Positions 6,514-15,613 of a stretch of 64,000 nucleotides of DNA are shown piece by piece; within the stretch, counting starts at the first letter, position 1, and every line of letters starts with the position of its first letter. Source of the DNA: Cellulomonas sp. 73-145. GTDB lineage: Bacteria > Actinomycetota > Actinomycetes > Actinomycetales > Cellulomonadaceae. The translations under genes were made by a program, and so were the position numbers. The DNA is taken from NCBI GenBank assembly GCA_001898185.1, contig MKTI01000009.1, positions 496,001-560,000 of the forward strand, given 5' to 3'. The notes beneath the pieces are model-generated. The model saw only the letters and a list, made by a program, of their open reading frames with translations. It searched no databases and was not told the DNA's origin.

Positions 6514-9500
6514 GCGGTACGCCGAGCTGCACGCCCACTCGGCGTTCAGCTTCCTGGACGGCGCAAGCCAGCCGGAGGAGCTGGCCGCCGAGGCGGCCCG
6601 GCTCGGGCTGACCGCGCTGGCGCTCACCGACCACGACGGCCTGTACGGCGTGGTGCGGTTCTCCCAGGCGGCCCGGGCCGTCGGGCTGCCGACCGTGTTC
6701 GGCGCCGAGCTGCACCTGCCGGCACCGGACGGTCGCCGCCACCCGCGCGAGCGCACCCGTGCCACCCCCGGTCGACCGGTGCTCGACCCGCCGACCGGTG
6801 TGCCGGACCCTCGGTCCACCCATCTGCTGGTGCTCGCCCGGGGACCGGACGGCTACCGGGCGCTGTCCCGGGCGATCGCCGAGGCGCACCTGCGCACCGG
6901 GGTCAAGGGTGCCGCCGACCACCGGCTCGAGGAGCTGGCGGCCGTGGCAGACGGGCAGTGGCTGGTGCTCACCGGCTGCCGCAAGGGTGCGGTACGGCGG
7001 GCCCTCTCCGGAGGAGACCCGTCCGGGGTGACCGGGGTGGCGCCGGGGGGACCGGCGGCAGCCCGTGCCGAGCTCGACCGGCTGGTGGCGCTGTTCGGAC
7101 GTGACAACGTCGCTGTCGAGGTCACCGCGGCCCACGACGCGTACGACGACGACCGGGCCGACGCCCTGGCCGCGCTCGCGGCCGACGTCGGCCTGCCGCT
7201 GGTCGCCACCGGCGGGGTGCACTACGCCACACCGCGCGACGGTGACCTCGCCGCCGCACTGGCCGCGGTGCGGGCACGCTCGTCGCTGGACGACCTGGAC
7301 GGCTGGCTGCCCGGTGCACCCGCCGCGCACCTGCGTTCCGCGGCAGAGATGACCGTGCTGCACCGTCGGCACCCCATCGCGGTGCCGACCGCCGCGGCGC
7401 TGGCCGCCGAGTGCGCGTTCGACCTGTCCCTGGTCGCCCCGAAGCTGCCGCCGTACCCGGTGCCGCCCGGTCACACGGAGGCGAGCTGGCTGCGCGAGCT
7501 GGTGCGCCGCGGGGCCGCGGAGCTGTACGGGCCGCCCGAGGCGGAGCGGGTGCCGGGCGCCTACGCCCAGCTGGAGCACGAGCTGCGCGTGATCGAGGAC
7601 CTGGGGTTCCCGGGCTACTTCCTCGTCGTCTACGAGCTGGTCGACTTCTGCCACCGCAACGGGATCCTCGCGCAGGGCCGAGGGTCGGCTGCCAACTCCG
7701 CGGTCTGCTACGCGCTGCGGATCACCGCCGTGGACGCGGTGCGGCACGGGCTGCTGTTCGAGCGGTTCCTCGCTCCCGAGCGGGACGGTCCGCCGGACAT
7801 CGACGTGGACATCGAGTCGGCGCGTCGCGAGGAGGTGATCCAGCACGTCTACGCCATGCACGGGCGCACCCACGCCGCCCAGGTGGCCAACGTCATCTCC
7901 TACCGGCCGCGCTCGGCGGTGCGGGACGCGGCCCGGGCGCTGGGGTACGACGTCGGTCAGCAGGACGCCTGGAGCACGTCGATCGAACGCTGGGGGAGCC
8001 TGCGCGGACCGCAGGCTCCGAGCCCGTGGTGGACCCTTTCGCGCTCTCAGCCGGTGGCCGCGGAGGGCGTCCCCGGCACCGTGACGGCGGACGGCCACGA
8101 CGTGGTCCCGGCGCAGCGGCCACCGTCGGCGGCAGAGCTGGAGGAGATCCCCGACCAGGTGATCGACCTGGCCGAGCGGTTCCTGCGACTGCCCCGGCAC
8201 CTCGGCATCCACTCGGGCGGCATGGTGATGTGCGACCGCCCGGTGATCGAGGTGTGCCCGGTGGAGTGGGCGCGGATGGAGGGGCGCACCGTGCTGCAGT
8301 GGGACAAGGAGGACTGTGCGGACGCGGGCCTGGTGAAGTTCGACCTGCTCGGCCTGGGGATGCTGACCGCCCTGCGGCTGGCGTTCACCCAGGTGCAGGT
8401 GCACGAGGGGGTCGAGCTCGACCTGCACGGGCTGCCGCACGAGGACCCGGGCGTGTACCGCCTGCTGTCCGCGGCGGACACCGTCGGGGTGTTCCAGGTG
8501 GAGTCCCGTGCCCAGATGGCCACGCTGCCGCGGCTGGCGCCGAAGAGCTTCTACGACATCGTCGTCGAGGTCGCCCTGATCCGCCCCGGACCCATCCAGG
8601 GCGGATCGGTGCATCCCTACATCGAACGAGCCCGAGGACGTCAGAAGGTCGACTACCTGCACCCGCTGCTGGAACCGGCGCTGTCCAAGACGCTGGGCGT
8701 GCCGCTGTTCCAGGAGCAGCTGATGCAGATGGCCATCGACGCCGCCGGGTTCAGCGCCGCGGAGGCGGACCAGCTGCGGCGCGCGATGGGGTCGAAGCGG
8801 TCGATGGAGCGGATGGAGGCGCTGCACGCCCGGCTGCTGGACGGCATGGCCGAACGAGGGATCGACCGCGGGACGGGTGAGCAGATCTTCGACAAGCTCA
8901 AGGCCTTCGCCGACTTCGGCTTCCCGGAGTCGCACGCGTACTCGTTCGCCTTCCTGGTGTACGCCAGCGCGTGGCTGAAGATGTACCACCCGGCCGCGTT
9001 CTACGCGGGTCTCCTCGCGGCTCAGCCGATGGGGTTCTACTCACCGCAGAGCCTGGTGGCGGACGCGCGCCGGCACGGCCTGCAGGTGCTGCGGCCGGAC
9101 GTGCAGGCATCGGACGCGCTCGCCGTGGTGGAACGGCTCGGACCCACGCCCGCCGAGGGCGAGCCGCCGCTGGTGCCGCGGCCGAGCGGCACCGACGCGA
9201 TGGCCCCCGTGGGGGAGCGGATCGGTGCCGATCGCTCGTTGGCCGTCCGCCTCGGCCTGGCGTCCGTGCGGTCGGTCGGTACCGAGGTGGCCGAGGCGCT
9301 GGTCGCCGAGCGGTCGGCGAACGGCCCGTTCGCCGACCTGCGCGACCTGGTCCGTCGGGTCCGGCTCAGCACCGCCCAGCTCGAGGCGCTGGCGACCGCC
9401 GGTGCCCTCGAGAGTCTGGGGACCACTCGTCGGGAGGGACTCTGGGCGGCCGGCGCGCTGGCCCAGGAGAGCCCGGACACCCTGCCCGGGGTCAGCGTGG

Positions 9501-9943
9501 GCGTGACGGCCCCGACGCTGCCCGGGCTGGAGGCGGTCGAGGTGGCGACCGCCGACGTGTGGGCCACCGGTGTCTCGGTGGACTCGTACCCGACGCAGTT
9601 CGTCCGTGAGGGCCTGGACGCGGCCGGGGTGCTGCGCGTGGAGCAGGTGTACCGCGACCCGGTGCCGACCGGACGCGTGGCGGTCGCCGGCGTGGTGACC
9701 CACCGGCAGCGACCGGGCACCGCGGGCGGAGTGACGTTCCTGTCCCTGGAGGACGAGACCGGGCTGCTCAACGTCATCTGCTCGGCGGGGCTGTGGCAGC
9801 GGTTCCGCCGCGCGGCGAGGACGTCCAAGGCGCTCGTCGTGCGCGGTCGGCTGGAGCGGGCCGACGAGACGACCAACCTGGTGGCGGAGCACCTGAGCCC
9901 GTTGTCGTTGCGGGTGCGAACCGCCTCGCGGGACTTCCGGTGA
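6506..9943 (+). CDS. dnaE2: Error-prone DNA polymerase III alpha subunit DnaE2
   Basis: This C-family polymerase of 1145 residues performs SOS-induced mutagenic synthesis with ImuA'/ImuB. The N-terminal PHP domain begins YAELHAHSAFSFLDG with ALTDHDGLYG. The palm has PPDIDVDIES, with catalytic Asp433 and Asp435, and KFDLLGLGML with Asp613. Thumb and finger segments (GSAANSAVCYALRIT, SFYDIVVEVALIRPGPIQGG) and the HhH domain follow. A C-terminal OB fold (VAVAGVVTHRQRPGTAGGVTFLSLEDETG) completes it. The length and the cassette position separate it from the replicative DnaE1. The ATG lies inside the imuB end, an 8-nt overlap that implies coupling. Confidence 0.95.
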   Translation: MTERYAELHAHSAFSFLDGASQPEELAAEAARLGLTALALTDHDGLYGVVRFSQAARAVGLPTVFGAELHLPAPDGRRHPRERTRATPGRPVLDPPTGVPDPRSTHLLVLARGPDGYRALSRAIAEAHLRTGVKGAADHRLEELAAVADGQWLVLTGCRKGAVRRALSGGDPSGVTGVAPGGPAAARAELDRLVALFGRDNVAVEVTAAHDAYDDDRADALAALAADVGLPLVATGGVHYATPRDGDLAAALAAVRARSSLDDLDGWLPGAPAAHLRSAAEMTVLHRRHPIAVPTAAALAAECAFDLSLVAPKLPPYPVPPGHTEASWLRELVRRGAAELYGPPEAERVPGAYAQLEHELRVIEDLGFPGYFLVVYELVDFCHRNGILAQGRGSAANSAVCYALRITAVDAVRHGLLFERFLAPERDGPPDIDVDIESARREEVIQHVYAMHGRTHAAQVANVISYRPRSAVRDAARALGYDVGQQDAWSTSIERWGSLRGPQAPSPWWTLSRSQPVAAEGVPGTVTADGHDVVPAQRPPSAAELEEIPDQVIDLAERFLRLPRHLGIHSGGMVMCDRPVIEVCPVEWARMEGRTVLQWDKEDCADAGLVKFDLLGLGMLTALRLAFTQVQVHEGVELDLHGLPHEDPGVYRLLSAADTVGVFQVESRAQMATLPRLAPKSFYDIVVEVALIRPGPIQGGSVHPYIERARGRQKVDYLHPLLEPALSKTLGVPLFQEQLMQMAIDAAGFSAAEADQLRRAMGSKRSMERMEALHARLLDGMAERGIDRGTGEQIFDKLKAFADFGFPESHAYSFAFLVYASAWLKMYHPAAFYAGLLAAQPMGFYSPQSLVADARRHGLQVLRPDVQASDALAVVERLGPTPAEGEPPLVPRPSGTDAMAPVGERIGADRSLAVRLGLASVRSVGTEVAEALVAERSANGPFADLRDLVRRVRLSTAQLEALATAGALESLGTTRREGLWAAGALAQESPDTLPGVSVGVTAPTLPGLEAVEVATADVWATGVSVDSYPTQFVREGLDAAGVLRVEQVYRDPVPTGRVAVAGVVTHRQRPGTAGGVTFLSLEDETGLLNVICSAGLWQRFRRAARTSKALVVRGRLERADETTNLVAEHLSPLSLRVRTASRDFR

Positions 9944-10009
9944 GGCGCCCGCCGGCGGTCCGGTCCGTCCCACCGCCACCAGGCTGCAGGACAGCTCCCG
10001 ACCAGGGCC

Positions 10010-11257
10010 CTACTGCTCCTTGACCGGCTCGTCGTCGTCGATGTGCTCCGCCTGCTCCACCGGTTGCGCCTCGGCCTCCGCCTCCGCCTCGTCGACCATC
10101 GGCGGGTCCATCGTGCGCAGCTTGCTGAACACCGCCCAGCTCACCGCCACGAGCGGCACCGCGATCACGGCGCCGAGGATGCCGGCCGACAGCGTGCCGG
10201 TCGCAACCGCGATCGCGACGGCCACCGGGTGCAGCGACACCTGCTTGCCCATCACCAGCGGCTGGAGCACGTGGCCCTCGAACTGACCGATGCCGGCGAT
10301 GCCCAGGCCGACGATGCCGGCCTGGATGGGACCGAGCGCGGCCAGCGCGACGATCATCGCCACGGCCATCGCCGTAGGTGCCCCGATCAGCGGGATGAAC
10401 GCGCCCATCAGCACCAGCACGGCCAGGGGCGCCGCGAGCGGCACCTGCACCACGGTCAGCAGGATGAAGGCGAGCAGCCCGTCCACCAGGGCGATGATCA
10501 CGGTGCCCCGGGTGTACCCCGAGAAGGTGTACCAACCGGCCCCTCCGGCGGTCTGCCAGCTCTCGCGCACCCGGGCCGGCAGCTGGTTGAGGAACCAGGT
10601 CCACATGTCCGTGCCGCGGGCCAGGAAGAAGATCGAGCAAAAGATCGCCAGGGCCAGCGCGGTGAACACCTCCACCACCGACGTGGCGCTGGCCGCGGCC
10701 TGCCCCGCCAGCTGTCCGGCGTGGTCCTGCACCCACTTGACCCCTTGGTCGATCCACGCCGCGGTCTGCGCGTTGGTGACCTGGAACGGCAGCCGGCCGC
10801 TCTGCAGGAAGTCGATGATCTGCTGGATGCCCGTGCCGAACTGCTTGGACAGCTGCTGCCACTGGTTGGCGACGGAGTAGACGACGTACGTCAGCATCCC
10901 GACGAACACCAGGATGCCCGTCAGCAGCGAGAGTGCCGTTGCCAGACCCCGCGGCATGATGCGCGACATCGCGCTGACCAGCGGCCGCAGCACCGCTGTG
11001 AACACGAAGGCCAGGAACAGCGCGATGAACACGAGCTGCACCTTGGAGGTCGCGAAGAACACGACGGCGATGGCCGCGACCAGCACGAGCAGCCGCCACG
11101 ACACCCCGGCGGCCTTCTGCAGCCAGCGCGGCGCGGTCTCGTCGTCACCGGTGACGTGCGGGTTGTGCCGGCCTCCCGCGACGCGCCGCGCAACGGGGCT
11201 GACCTGGGACGGCGCGATCCGCGGCCCCCGGTCGCCGGTGCTCGTGCTGTCCGTCAT
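10010..11257 (-). CDS. AI-2E family transporter
   Basis: This 415-residue integral membrane protein belongs to the AI-2E (PF01594/YdiK-PerM) family, whose members act as permeases or ion antiporters of uncertain substrate. Hydrophobic segments start at about residue 52 (LLVLVAAIAVVFFAT). A soluble amphipathic region spans about 125-210, and the conserved late segment LMGAFIPLIGAPTAMAVAM plus GQFEGHVLQPLVMGKQVSLHP are visible. The C-tail is strongly acidic (EAEAEAEAQPVEQAEHIDDDE). It is convergent with dnaE2 and appears monocistronic. Confidence 0.88.
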   Translation of the reverse strand: MTDSTSTGDRGPRIAPSQVSPVARRVAGGRHNPHVTGDDETAPRWLQKAAGVSWRLLVLVAAIAVVFFATSKVQLVFIALFLAFVFTAVLRPLVSAMSRIMPRGLATALSLLTGILVFVGMLTYVVYSVANQWQQLSKQFGTGIQQIIDFLQSGRLPFQVTNAQTAAWIDQGVKWVQDHAGQLAGQAAASATSVVEVFTALALAIFCSIFFLARGTDMWTWFLNQLPARVRESWQTAGGAGWYTFSGYTRGTVIIALVDGLLAFILLTVVQVPLAAPLAVLVLMGAFIPLIGAPTAMAVAMIVALAALGPIQAGIVGLGIAGIGQFEGHVLQPLVMGKQVSLHPVAVAIAVATGTLSAGILGAVIAVPLVAVSWAVFSKLRTMDPPMVDEAEAEAEAQPVEQAEHIDDDEPVKEQ

Positions 11258-11354
11258 GAACCCCCCTGGAGGTGCGCCGACGCTCTGCGCGGCCGGCGGC
11301 GATGCCGCAAGTCTGCACCGCCCTCCGGATGCGGGGGCGGCAGACGCTCCGTGC

Positions 11355-11360
11355 TATCTT
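11355..11360 (+). promoter_or_regulatory. Possible -10 box of the tRNA-Leu gene
   Basis: TATCTT is the only AT-rich TANNNT match upstream of the tRNA, 41 nt before its 5' end. No good -35 is seen, so support is modest. Confidence 0.35.
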
Positions 11361-11401
11361 TACCGCCGCACCCGGGCGCCGAGCGCTCGAGGTGTCCACC
11401 T

Positions 11402-11485
11402 GTCCGGGTGGCGGAATGGCAGACGCGCTAGCTTGAGGTGCTAGTGCCCGTATAGGGCGTGGGGGTTCAAGTCCCCCTCCGGACA
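11402..11485 (+). tRNA. tRNA-Leu(GAG)
   Basis: A full class II cloverleaf of 84 nt can be folded. The acceptor stem GTCCGGG pairs with TCCGGAC (last pair G-U). The anticodon stem CTAGC/GCTAG encloses the loop TTGAGGT with anticodon GAG, which reads CUC leucine codons. A long variable arm (TGCCCGTATAGGGCG) is as expected for leucine, and the T-arm carries GGTTCAAGTCC. The 3' CCA is not encoded. Confidence 0.96.
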
Positions 11486-11506
11486 CTCGTTGAGACAGCG
11501 ACCATC

Positions 11507-11544
11507 AAGGGCCTGAACCGCGCCACGTGCCGGTCCAGGCCCTT
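11507..11544 (+). terminator. Hairpin after tRNA-Leu
   Basis: AAGGGCCTGAACCG (11507-11520) pairs with CGGTCCAGGCCCTT (11531-11544) over 14 bp with one G-U, closing a 10-nt loop. It lies 21 nt after the tRNA and probably ends its transcript. Confidence 0.65.
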
Positions 11545-11705
11545 CGTGGTTCCCGGGAGCACGTCGCCCCGCCCGCGCCGACCGCCGGGCGGCCCGTGCG
11601 CCCCCAGGTGTTCACCTCCCGCCTGTTCACTTCTCTCCGTTTCGGTGCGACCGTGGGCGGCGTCGTGTGCAGTAACGGCCCCTCTTGCTGGATGAGGAGA
11701 CACCT

Positions 11706-14078
11706 GTGACTCGCGTCTCGAAGCATCGGATCGTCTCGGCCGCCATGGCGGCGGCCGCTGGGCTGGCGCTCGTCGCGCCGGTCACCTCGGCGTCGGCGGC
11801 GCCGCCCGCCCCGGCCGACGAGCGGCGCCCCGCGGTCGCGTCGGGCTGCGACCTGGGCAACGGCGTCAAGCACGTCGTCAGCCTGGTCTTCGACAACGTG
11901 CACCTCGCGCGGGACAACCCGGACGTCCCCTCGGACCTCGAGCAGATGCCGCACCTGATGGCCTTCCTGCAGGGCAACGGCACGCTCATGTCCAACGTGC
12001 ACACGCCCCTGATCGCCCACACGGCCGACGACTCGTTGTCGATCTACACCGGTCTGTACGGGGACCGTCACGGGCAGCCGGTGACCAACTCGTACCGGAC
12101 CTACAACCCGGACGGCAGCAGCGACCCGGCGGGTTCCTTCGCCTACTGGACCAGCCCCGTGTACGACACCGCGGCGACACCGGCGCCGGGCCACGACACC
12201 ACTCCGACGATGGTGTACTCCGACACGCCGGGCTCGACCGGCACGAGCCGGCAGACACCCGCCCCGTGGGCGGCGTTCACCAAGGCCGGCTGCTCCGTCG
12301 GCGACTTCTCGACGGCGAACATGGTCCTGGAGAACACCAAGCTGGACCTGCCGACGGTGTTCGGCGCCGGTTCGCCCGAGGTCGCGCAGTACACCGCGAA
12401 CCCCGACAGCTACAAGAACCAGGAGACGGCGGACTACGTCGGCGTCGCCCTGCACTGCGCAGCGGGTGACCGCCTGTGCGCGGACGCGACAGCCGTGAAG
12501 TACGGCCAGACGGCACCGTCCCCGAGCGCCGTCGCCGACTCGCTGCCCACCGAGCCCGGCGGGTACGCCGGCTTCAGCGCGCTGTTCGGCCACAAGTACG
12601 TCGCGCCGGTGCTCGGTGCGGGCACGGCGAACCTGACGAGCCACGGCTACCCCGTCACGGACTCGCAGGGCCGTCTGACCGACCTGGACGGCAACGCCCT
12701 GATCAACCAGTACTCCCACACGCCTGGCTTCCCCGGCTTCAACCCGACGGCCACCCAGTCGCTGGCCTACATGGCGGACATGCTCGAGGCCGGCGTCCCG
12801 GTCACCTACGGGTACATCTCGGACCTGCACGAGCGGAAGCCGGGGACCATCGGCTGCACCACCGCGACCGCGACGGCTGCCGGCAAGCCCGTCGGACCGG
12901 GTGACGCCTGCTACGTGGCCAACGCCAAGGCCTACGACGCGGCGTTCGCGACGTTCTTCGACAGGCTCACGAAGGACGGCATCACCAAGGACAACACGCT
13001 GTTCCTGATCAGCTCGGAGGAGAACGACCAGTTCGCCGGCGCCAACGTGGGGCGCGCGACGGTGCCGACGCCCGCCGGGTGCGACGGGGTCACGGTCCCG
13101 TGCACGTACGCCGCGGGTCAGATCGGCGAGCTCCAGACCAACATCAAGGCCTTGCTCTCGACGACCGCCAGCGCCGGCACGCCGTTCCAGATCGAGCCGC
13201 AGGGTGCGTCGATCTACGTCGACGGCCGTCCGTCGCCCTCGGCGCCGGCCGTCCGGCAGCTCCAGCGGGACACCGCCGCGATGACGGCGGACAACCCGTA
13301 CAGCGGCGCAACCGGTCAGAAGATCGTCACGTACCAGGCCGGCGCCGTTGAGCAGCGGATCCTGCACATGCAGACCGCCGACACGCTGCGCACGCCGACC
13401 TACTCGCTGTTCCCCGTGCCGGACTACTACTTCTCCACCTCCGGACCGGCGGTCAGCATCAACCCGAGCTACGCCTACGACCACGGGTACTACTCACCGA
13501 ACATCGACATCACCTGGGCCGGTCTGGTCGGTCCCGGCGTCGCGGCGAAGGGTCTGGACGGCCCGGCCCCGGCCGACGGCAACCAGGCGCACGACCCGAA
13601 CTCCACCCGGACGGTGCCGCAGGCGAGCACGGTGGGCACCTGGGTCGAGGAGGTGGACCTGCGCCCCACCCTGATGTACCTCGCCGGCCTGCACGACGCC
13701 TACACCAGCGACGGTCGGGTGATCTCCGAGCTGCTGTCGCACCCCAGCACGGCGCTCGTGGCGACGCAGGGGCTGGCGTCCGCCTACCACGCGATCAACT
13801 CGTCGGTCGGCCCGCTCGCCACGCTGACGCTGAAGGCCGACTCGGCCGCGCTGGCCAGCGGCTCGGCGACCGACGACGCCCGCTACCAGGCGACGGAGGC
13901 GGCACTCACCCGGATCTTGCGGGAGCGTGACGCACTGGCGACGCAGATGAAGGCGGTGCTGGACGCGGCGGCGCGCGGGGAGGACCGCGCCCGGGGGCCC
14001 GAGCCGGCGTTCGGCACGTCGCGAAGCCTCACGGCCCGGGCGGACAACCTCCTGCGGGAGGTGGACCGGCTCGGGTGA
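11706..14078 (+). CDS. Secreted alkaline-phosphatase-superfamily phosphoesterase-like protein
   Basis: This is a large exported protein of 790 residues. The GTG start is preceded by GAGGAG 6 nt away. A signal peptide follows: basic MTRVSKHR, a hydrophobic core, and a cleavage site near SASA-AP at about residue 31. The body looks like the alkaline phosphatase/sulfatase fold. A metal-binding Asp sits in VVSLVFDNVHLARDNP, then VHTPLIAHTADDSLSIYTGLYGDRHG contains the candidate nucleophile Thr and the H-G motif. Downstream, LFLISSEENDQFAG may supply another acidic ligand, and EEVDLRPTLMYLAGL resembles sulfatase ends. The last 100 residues are helical and charged. The substrate is unknown; an extracellular phosphodiester or sulfate ester is possible. 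Confidence 0.72.
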   Translation: MTRVSKHRIVSAAMAAAAGLALVAPVTSASAAPPAPADERRPAVASGCDLGNGVKHVVSLVFDNVHLARDNPDVPSDLEQMPHLMAFLQGNGTLMSNVHTPLIAHTADDSLSIYTGLYGDRHGQPVTNSYRTYNPDGSSDPAGSFAYWTSPVYDTAATPAPGHDTTPTMVYSDTPGSTGTSRQTPAPWAAFTKAGCSVGDFSTANMVLENTKLDLPTVFGAGSPEVAQYTANPDSYKNQETADYVGVALHCAAGDRLCADATAVKYGQTAPSPSAVADSLPTEPGGYAGFSALFGHKYVAPVLGAGTANLTSHGYPVTDSQGRLTDLDGNALINQYSHTPGFPGFNPTATQSLAYMADMLEAGVPVTYGYISDLHERKPGTIGCTTATATAAGKPVGPGDACYVANAKAYDAAFATFFDRLTKDGITKDNTLFLISSEENDQFAGANVGRATVPTPAGCDGVTVPCTYAAGQIGELQTNIKALLSTTASAGTPFQIEPQGASIYVDGRPSPSAPAVRQLQRDTAAMTADNPYSGATGQKIVTYQAGAVEQRILHMQTADTLRTPTYSLFPVPDYYFSTSGPAVSINPSYAYDHGYYSPNIDITWAGLVGPGVAAKGLDGPAPADGNQAHDPNSTRTVPQASTVGTWVEEVDLRPTLMYLAGLHDAYTSDGRVISELLSHPSTALVATQGLASAYHAINSSVGPLATLTLKADSAALASGSATDDARYQATEAALTRILRERDALATQMKAVLDAAARGEDRARGPEPAFGTSRSLTARADNLLREVDRLG

Positions 14079-14102
14079 GACGGTCCGGGAGGCGCGGCCG
14101 GT

Positions 14103-15245
14103 TCAGGCGGCCGGCTTGAACCCGTTGACCGTCGACCCGAGCCACGTCAGCGCCGTCGGCACCGCATCGGCCCACACGCTGATGCGGTGCCCGGCGCTGA
14201 TGTCCACCTGGGACTGGATCGACAGCGGCGCGTGGGCGGCCTTGAGCATCTCGGCGCTGCTCGAGTAGGAGAGGGAGTCCGCCTTGCTCGTCTGCAGCCA
14301 CAGCGCGACGGGTGGGGGTGCCGTGGTGGCCAGCGACACGAGCTGGTACCGCTTCGCCGCCGGGTCGCTCGGGTGGAACGGCACGTAGCTGTTGCCGAAG
14401 ATCGGCGCGAAGTACCCGCCGAGGATCACGCCCGCGCCGAAGACGTCCGGGTGCAGCATCGACGTCATCGCGGCGCACCAGCCACCCGAGGAGAACCCGA
14501 GCGCCGCCCAGCCGGTGCGGTCCCGGGACACCCGCAGCAGCGTCGCGAGGTGCTGGGGGACGTCGTCGGCGAGCCACGTCTCGACCTGGGGCTGACCTGT
14601 GCCTCCGTTGACGCACTCCGTGTCGGCTCCGGCCGGGAACTCGAGCTGCGGCGCGACGACGATGACGTCCGAGATCTTGTGCTGGCCGGCGAGCGAGTCG
14701 AGGGACGGCACGAGGTTGACGCCCTGCATCCACACGTCAGGAGCTCCCGGGTAGCCGTGGAACGCCATGATGACCGGGTACGTCTTGCGGGCGTTCGCCG
14801 GGTCCTCGTAGCCGACCGGAAGGCTGACCATCACCCGGCCGCTGAGACCGCTGCGCGATCCGGTGAACGTGAAGGTCTGGACGCGCTGCCCCGGCGAGGG
14901 GAGCGGTGGCAGGCTCGCGACCGGCACCGGGCTGCCGAGACCGGGCCCCTTGGGCTTGTCCTGCAGCGCGGCCTCCGCACTCGTGCCGCCCGAGCTCTGC
15001 CGCACCGTCGACGTCCCGCCGGTCCCGAAGAGATCGCCCCAGCTCGCGTACCACCCGTTCTGGTTGTTCATCACCACGGCGACGGACAGCAGCACGAGCG
15101 CGCTCACCCCCAGCTGCGTGAACAGGCGGGTCACGACGGTGGCGACGGTGCGTCGGCGCGCGGGCAGGCGCACCGCTCCCCAGACGAGCGCGGCCACCGT
15201 CAGCACGAGGACGACCAGGAGGAACGGGAGACCAGTCAACGACAT
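14103..15245 (-). CDS. Membrane-anchored esterase (esterase D / mycolyltransferase-like fold)
   Basis: This 380-residue protein has N-terminal hydrophobic segments (LPFLLVVLVLTVAALVWG and LGVSALVLLSVAVVM) and an extracytoplasmic alpha/beta-hydrolase domain of the putative-esterase family (PF00756). The nucleophile elbow is GFSSGGW. HGYPG forms the oxyanion region, and SAGHRISVW carries the likely catalytic His. The substrate is not evident. Such proteins act on acyl or wall-linked esters. The ATG was preferred over an in-frame TTG two codons upstream. It is convergent with the secreted phosphoesterase, only 24 bp away. Confidence 0.75.
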   Translation of the reverse strand: MSLTGLPFLLVVLVLTVAALVWGAVRLPARRRTVATVVTRLFTQLGVSALVLLSVAVVMNNQNGWYASWGDLFGTGGTSTVRQSSGGTSAEAALQDKPKGPGLGSPVPVASLPPLPSPGQRVQTFTFTGSRSGLSGRVMVSLPVGYEDPANARKTYPVIMAFHGYPGAPDVWMQGVNLVPSLDSLAGQHKISDVIVVAPQLEFPAGADTECVNGGTGQPQVETWLADDVPQHLATLLRVSRDRTGWAALGFSSGGWCAAMTSMLHPDVFGAGVILGGYFAPIFGNSYVPFHPSDPAAKRYQLVSLATTAPPPVALWLQTSKADSLSYSSSAEMLKAAHAPLSIQSQVDISAGHRISVWADAVPTALTWLGSTVNGFKPAA

Positions 15246-15613
15246 CAGCAAGTCCCGAGCAGGAAGGGTGTGAGGGCACGAGCGGCACGAGCGACCGTCC
15301 GGACGGGCGACCTCCGGAAGGCTAAGGGTTCCGAGCCCGTCCCCGACGCTCTCGCCGGCGCGTGCCGGGTGAGGACTCGGTGCACGCTCGGTGAAGTGCA
15401 GACGTCCAGGTCGGGCTCCGTCGCGCGCGCCGACGACTGTCGCCGCTATACGACGAAGGTCCTAGGACCGGCCGCTGACCAGGCACTGCCCGGCGCGAGA
15501 TCGGTCGGCGTTGGGCAGCGCAGCGGCCGGACGACTCAGAGCCCACGTTCGTCGGCCGATCGACTGGGTGATGCCGCCGCAGGGGAGGCCTCGAGCACCT
15601 GCAAGGGAGCACC
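15246..15613. other. Intergenic control region between esterase and chemoreceptor
   Basis: This 368-bp divergent region carries no credible gene. It holds a perfect 12-bp palindrome, GGTCCTAGGACC (15458-15469), about 145 bp before the chemoreceptor start, and a GCCGATCG element (15555-15562) that partly resembles a motility sigma-28 -10 box. A GGGAG ribosome site ends it. All regulatory readings are tentative. Confidence 0.4.

Noticed and set aside
3241..6819. Continuous minus-strand frame of 1192 codons running through the imu genes
   Set aside because: Only its last 181 codons (PEBP) look like a protein. The rest is a low-complexity antisense shadow of imuA' and imuB.
7411..8880. Alternative plus-strand frame of 489 codons inside dnaE2
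   Set aside because: It overlaps the polymerase core completely and has Gly/Arg/Pro-rich low-complexity translation.
9944..10009. Terminator between dnaE2 and the AI-2E gene
   Set aside because: Only a 6-bp GGCGGT/ACCGCC stem with a 12-nt loop is seen, too weak in such GC-rich sequence.
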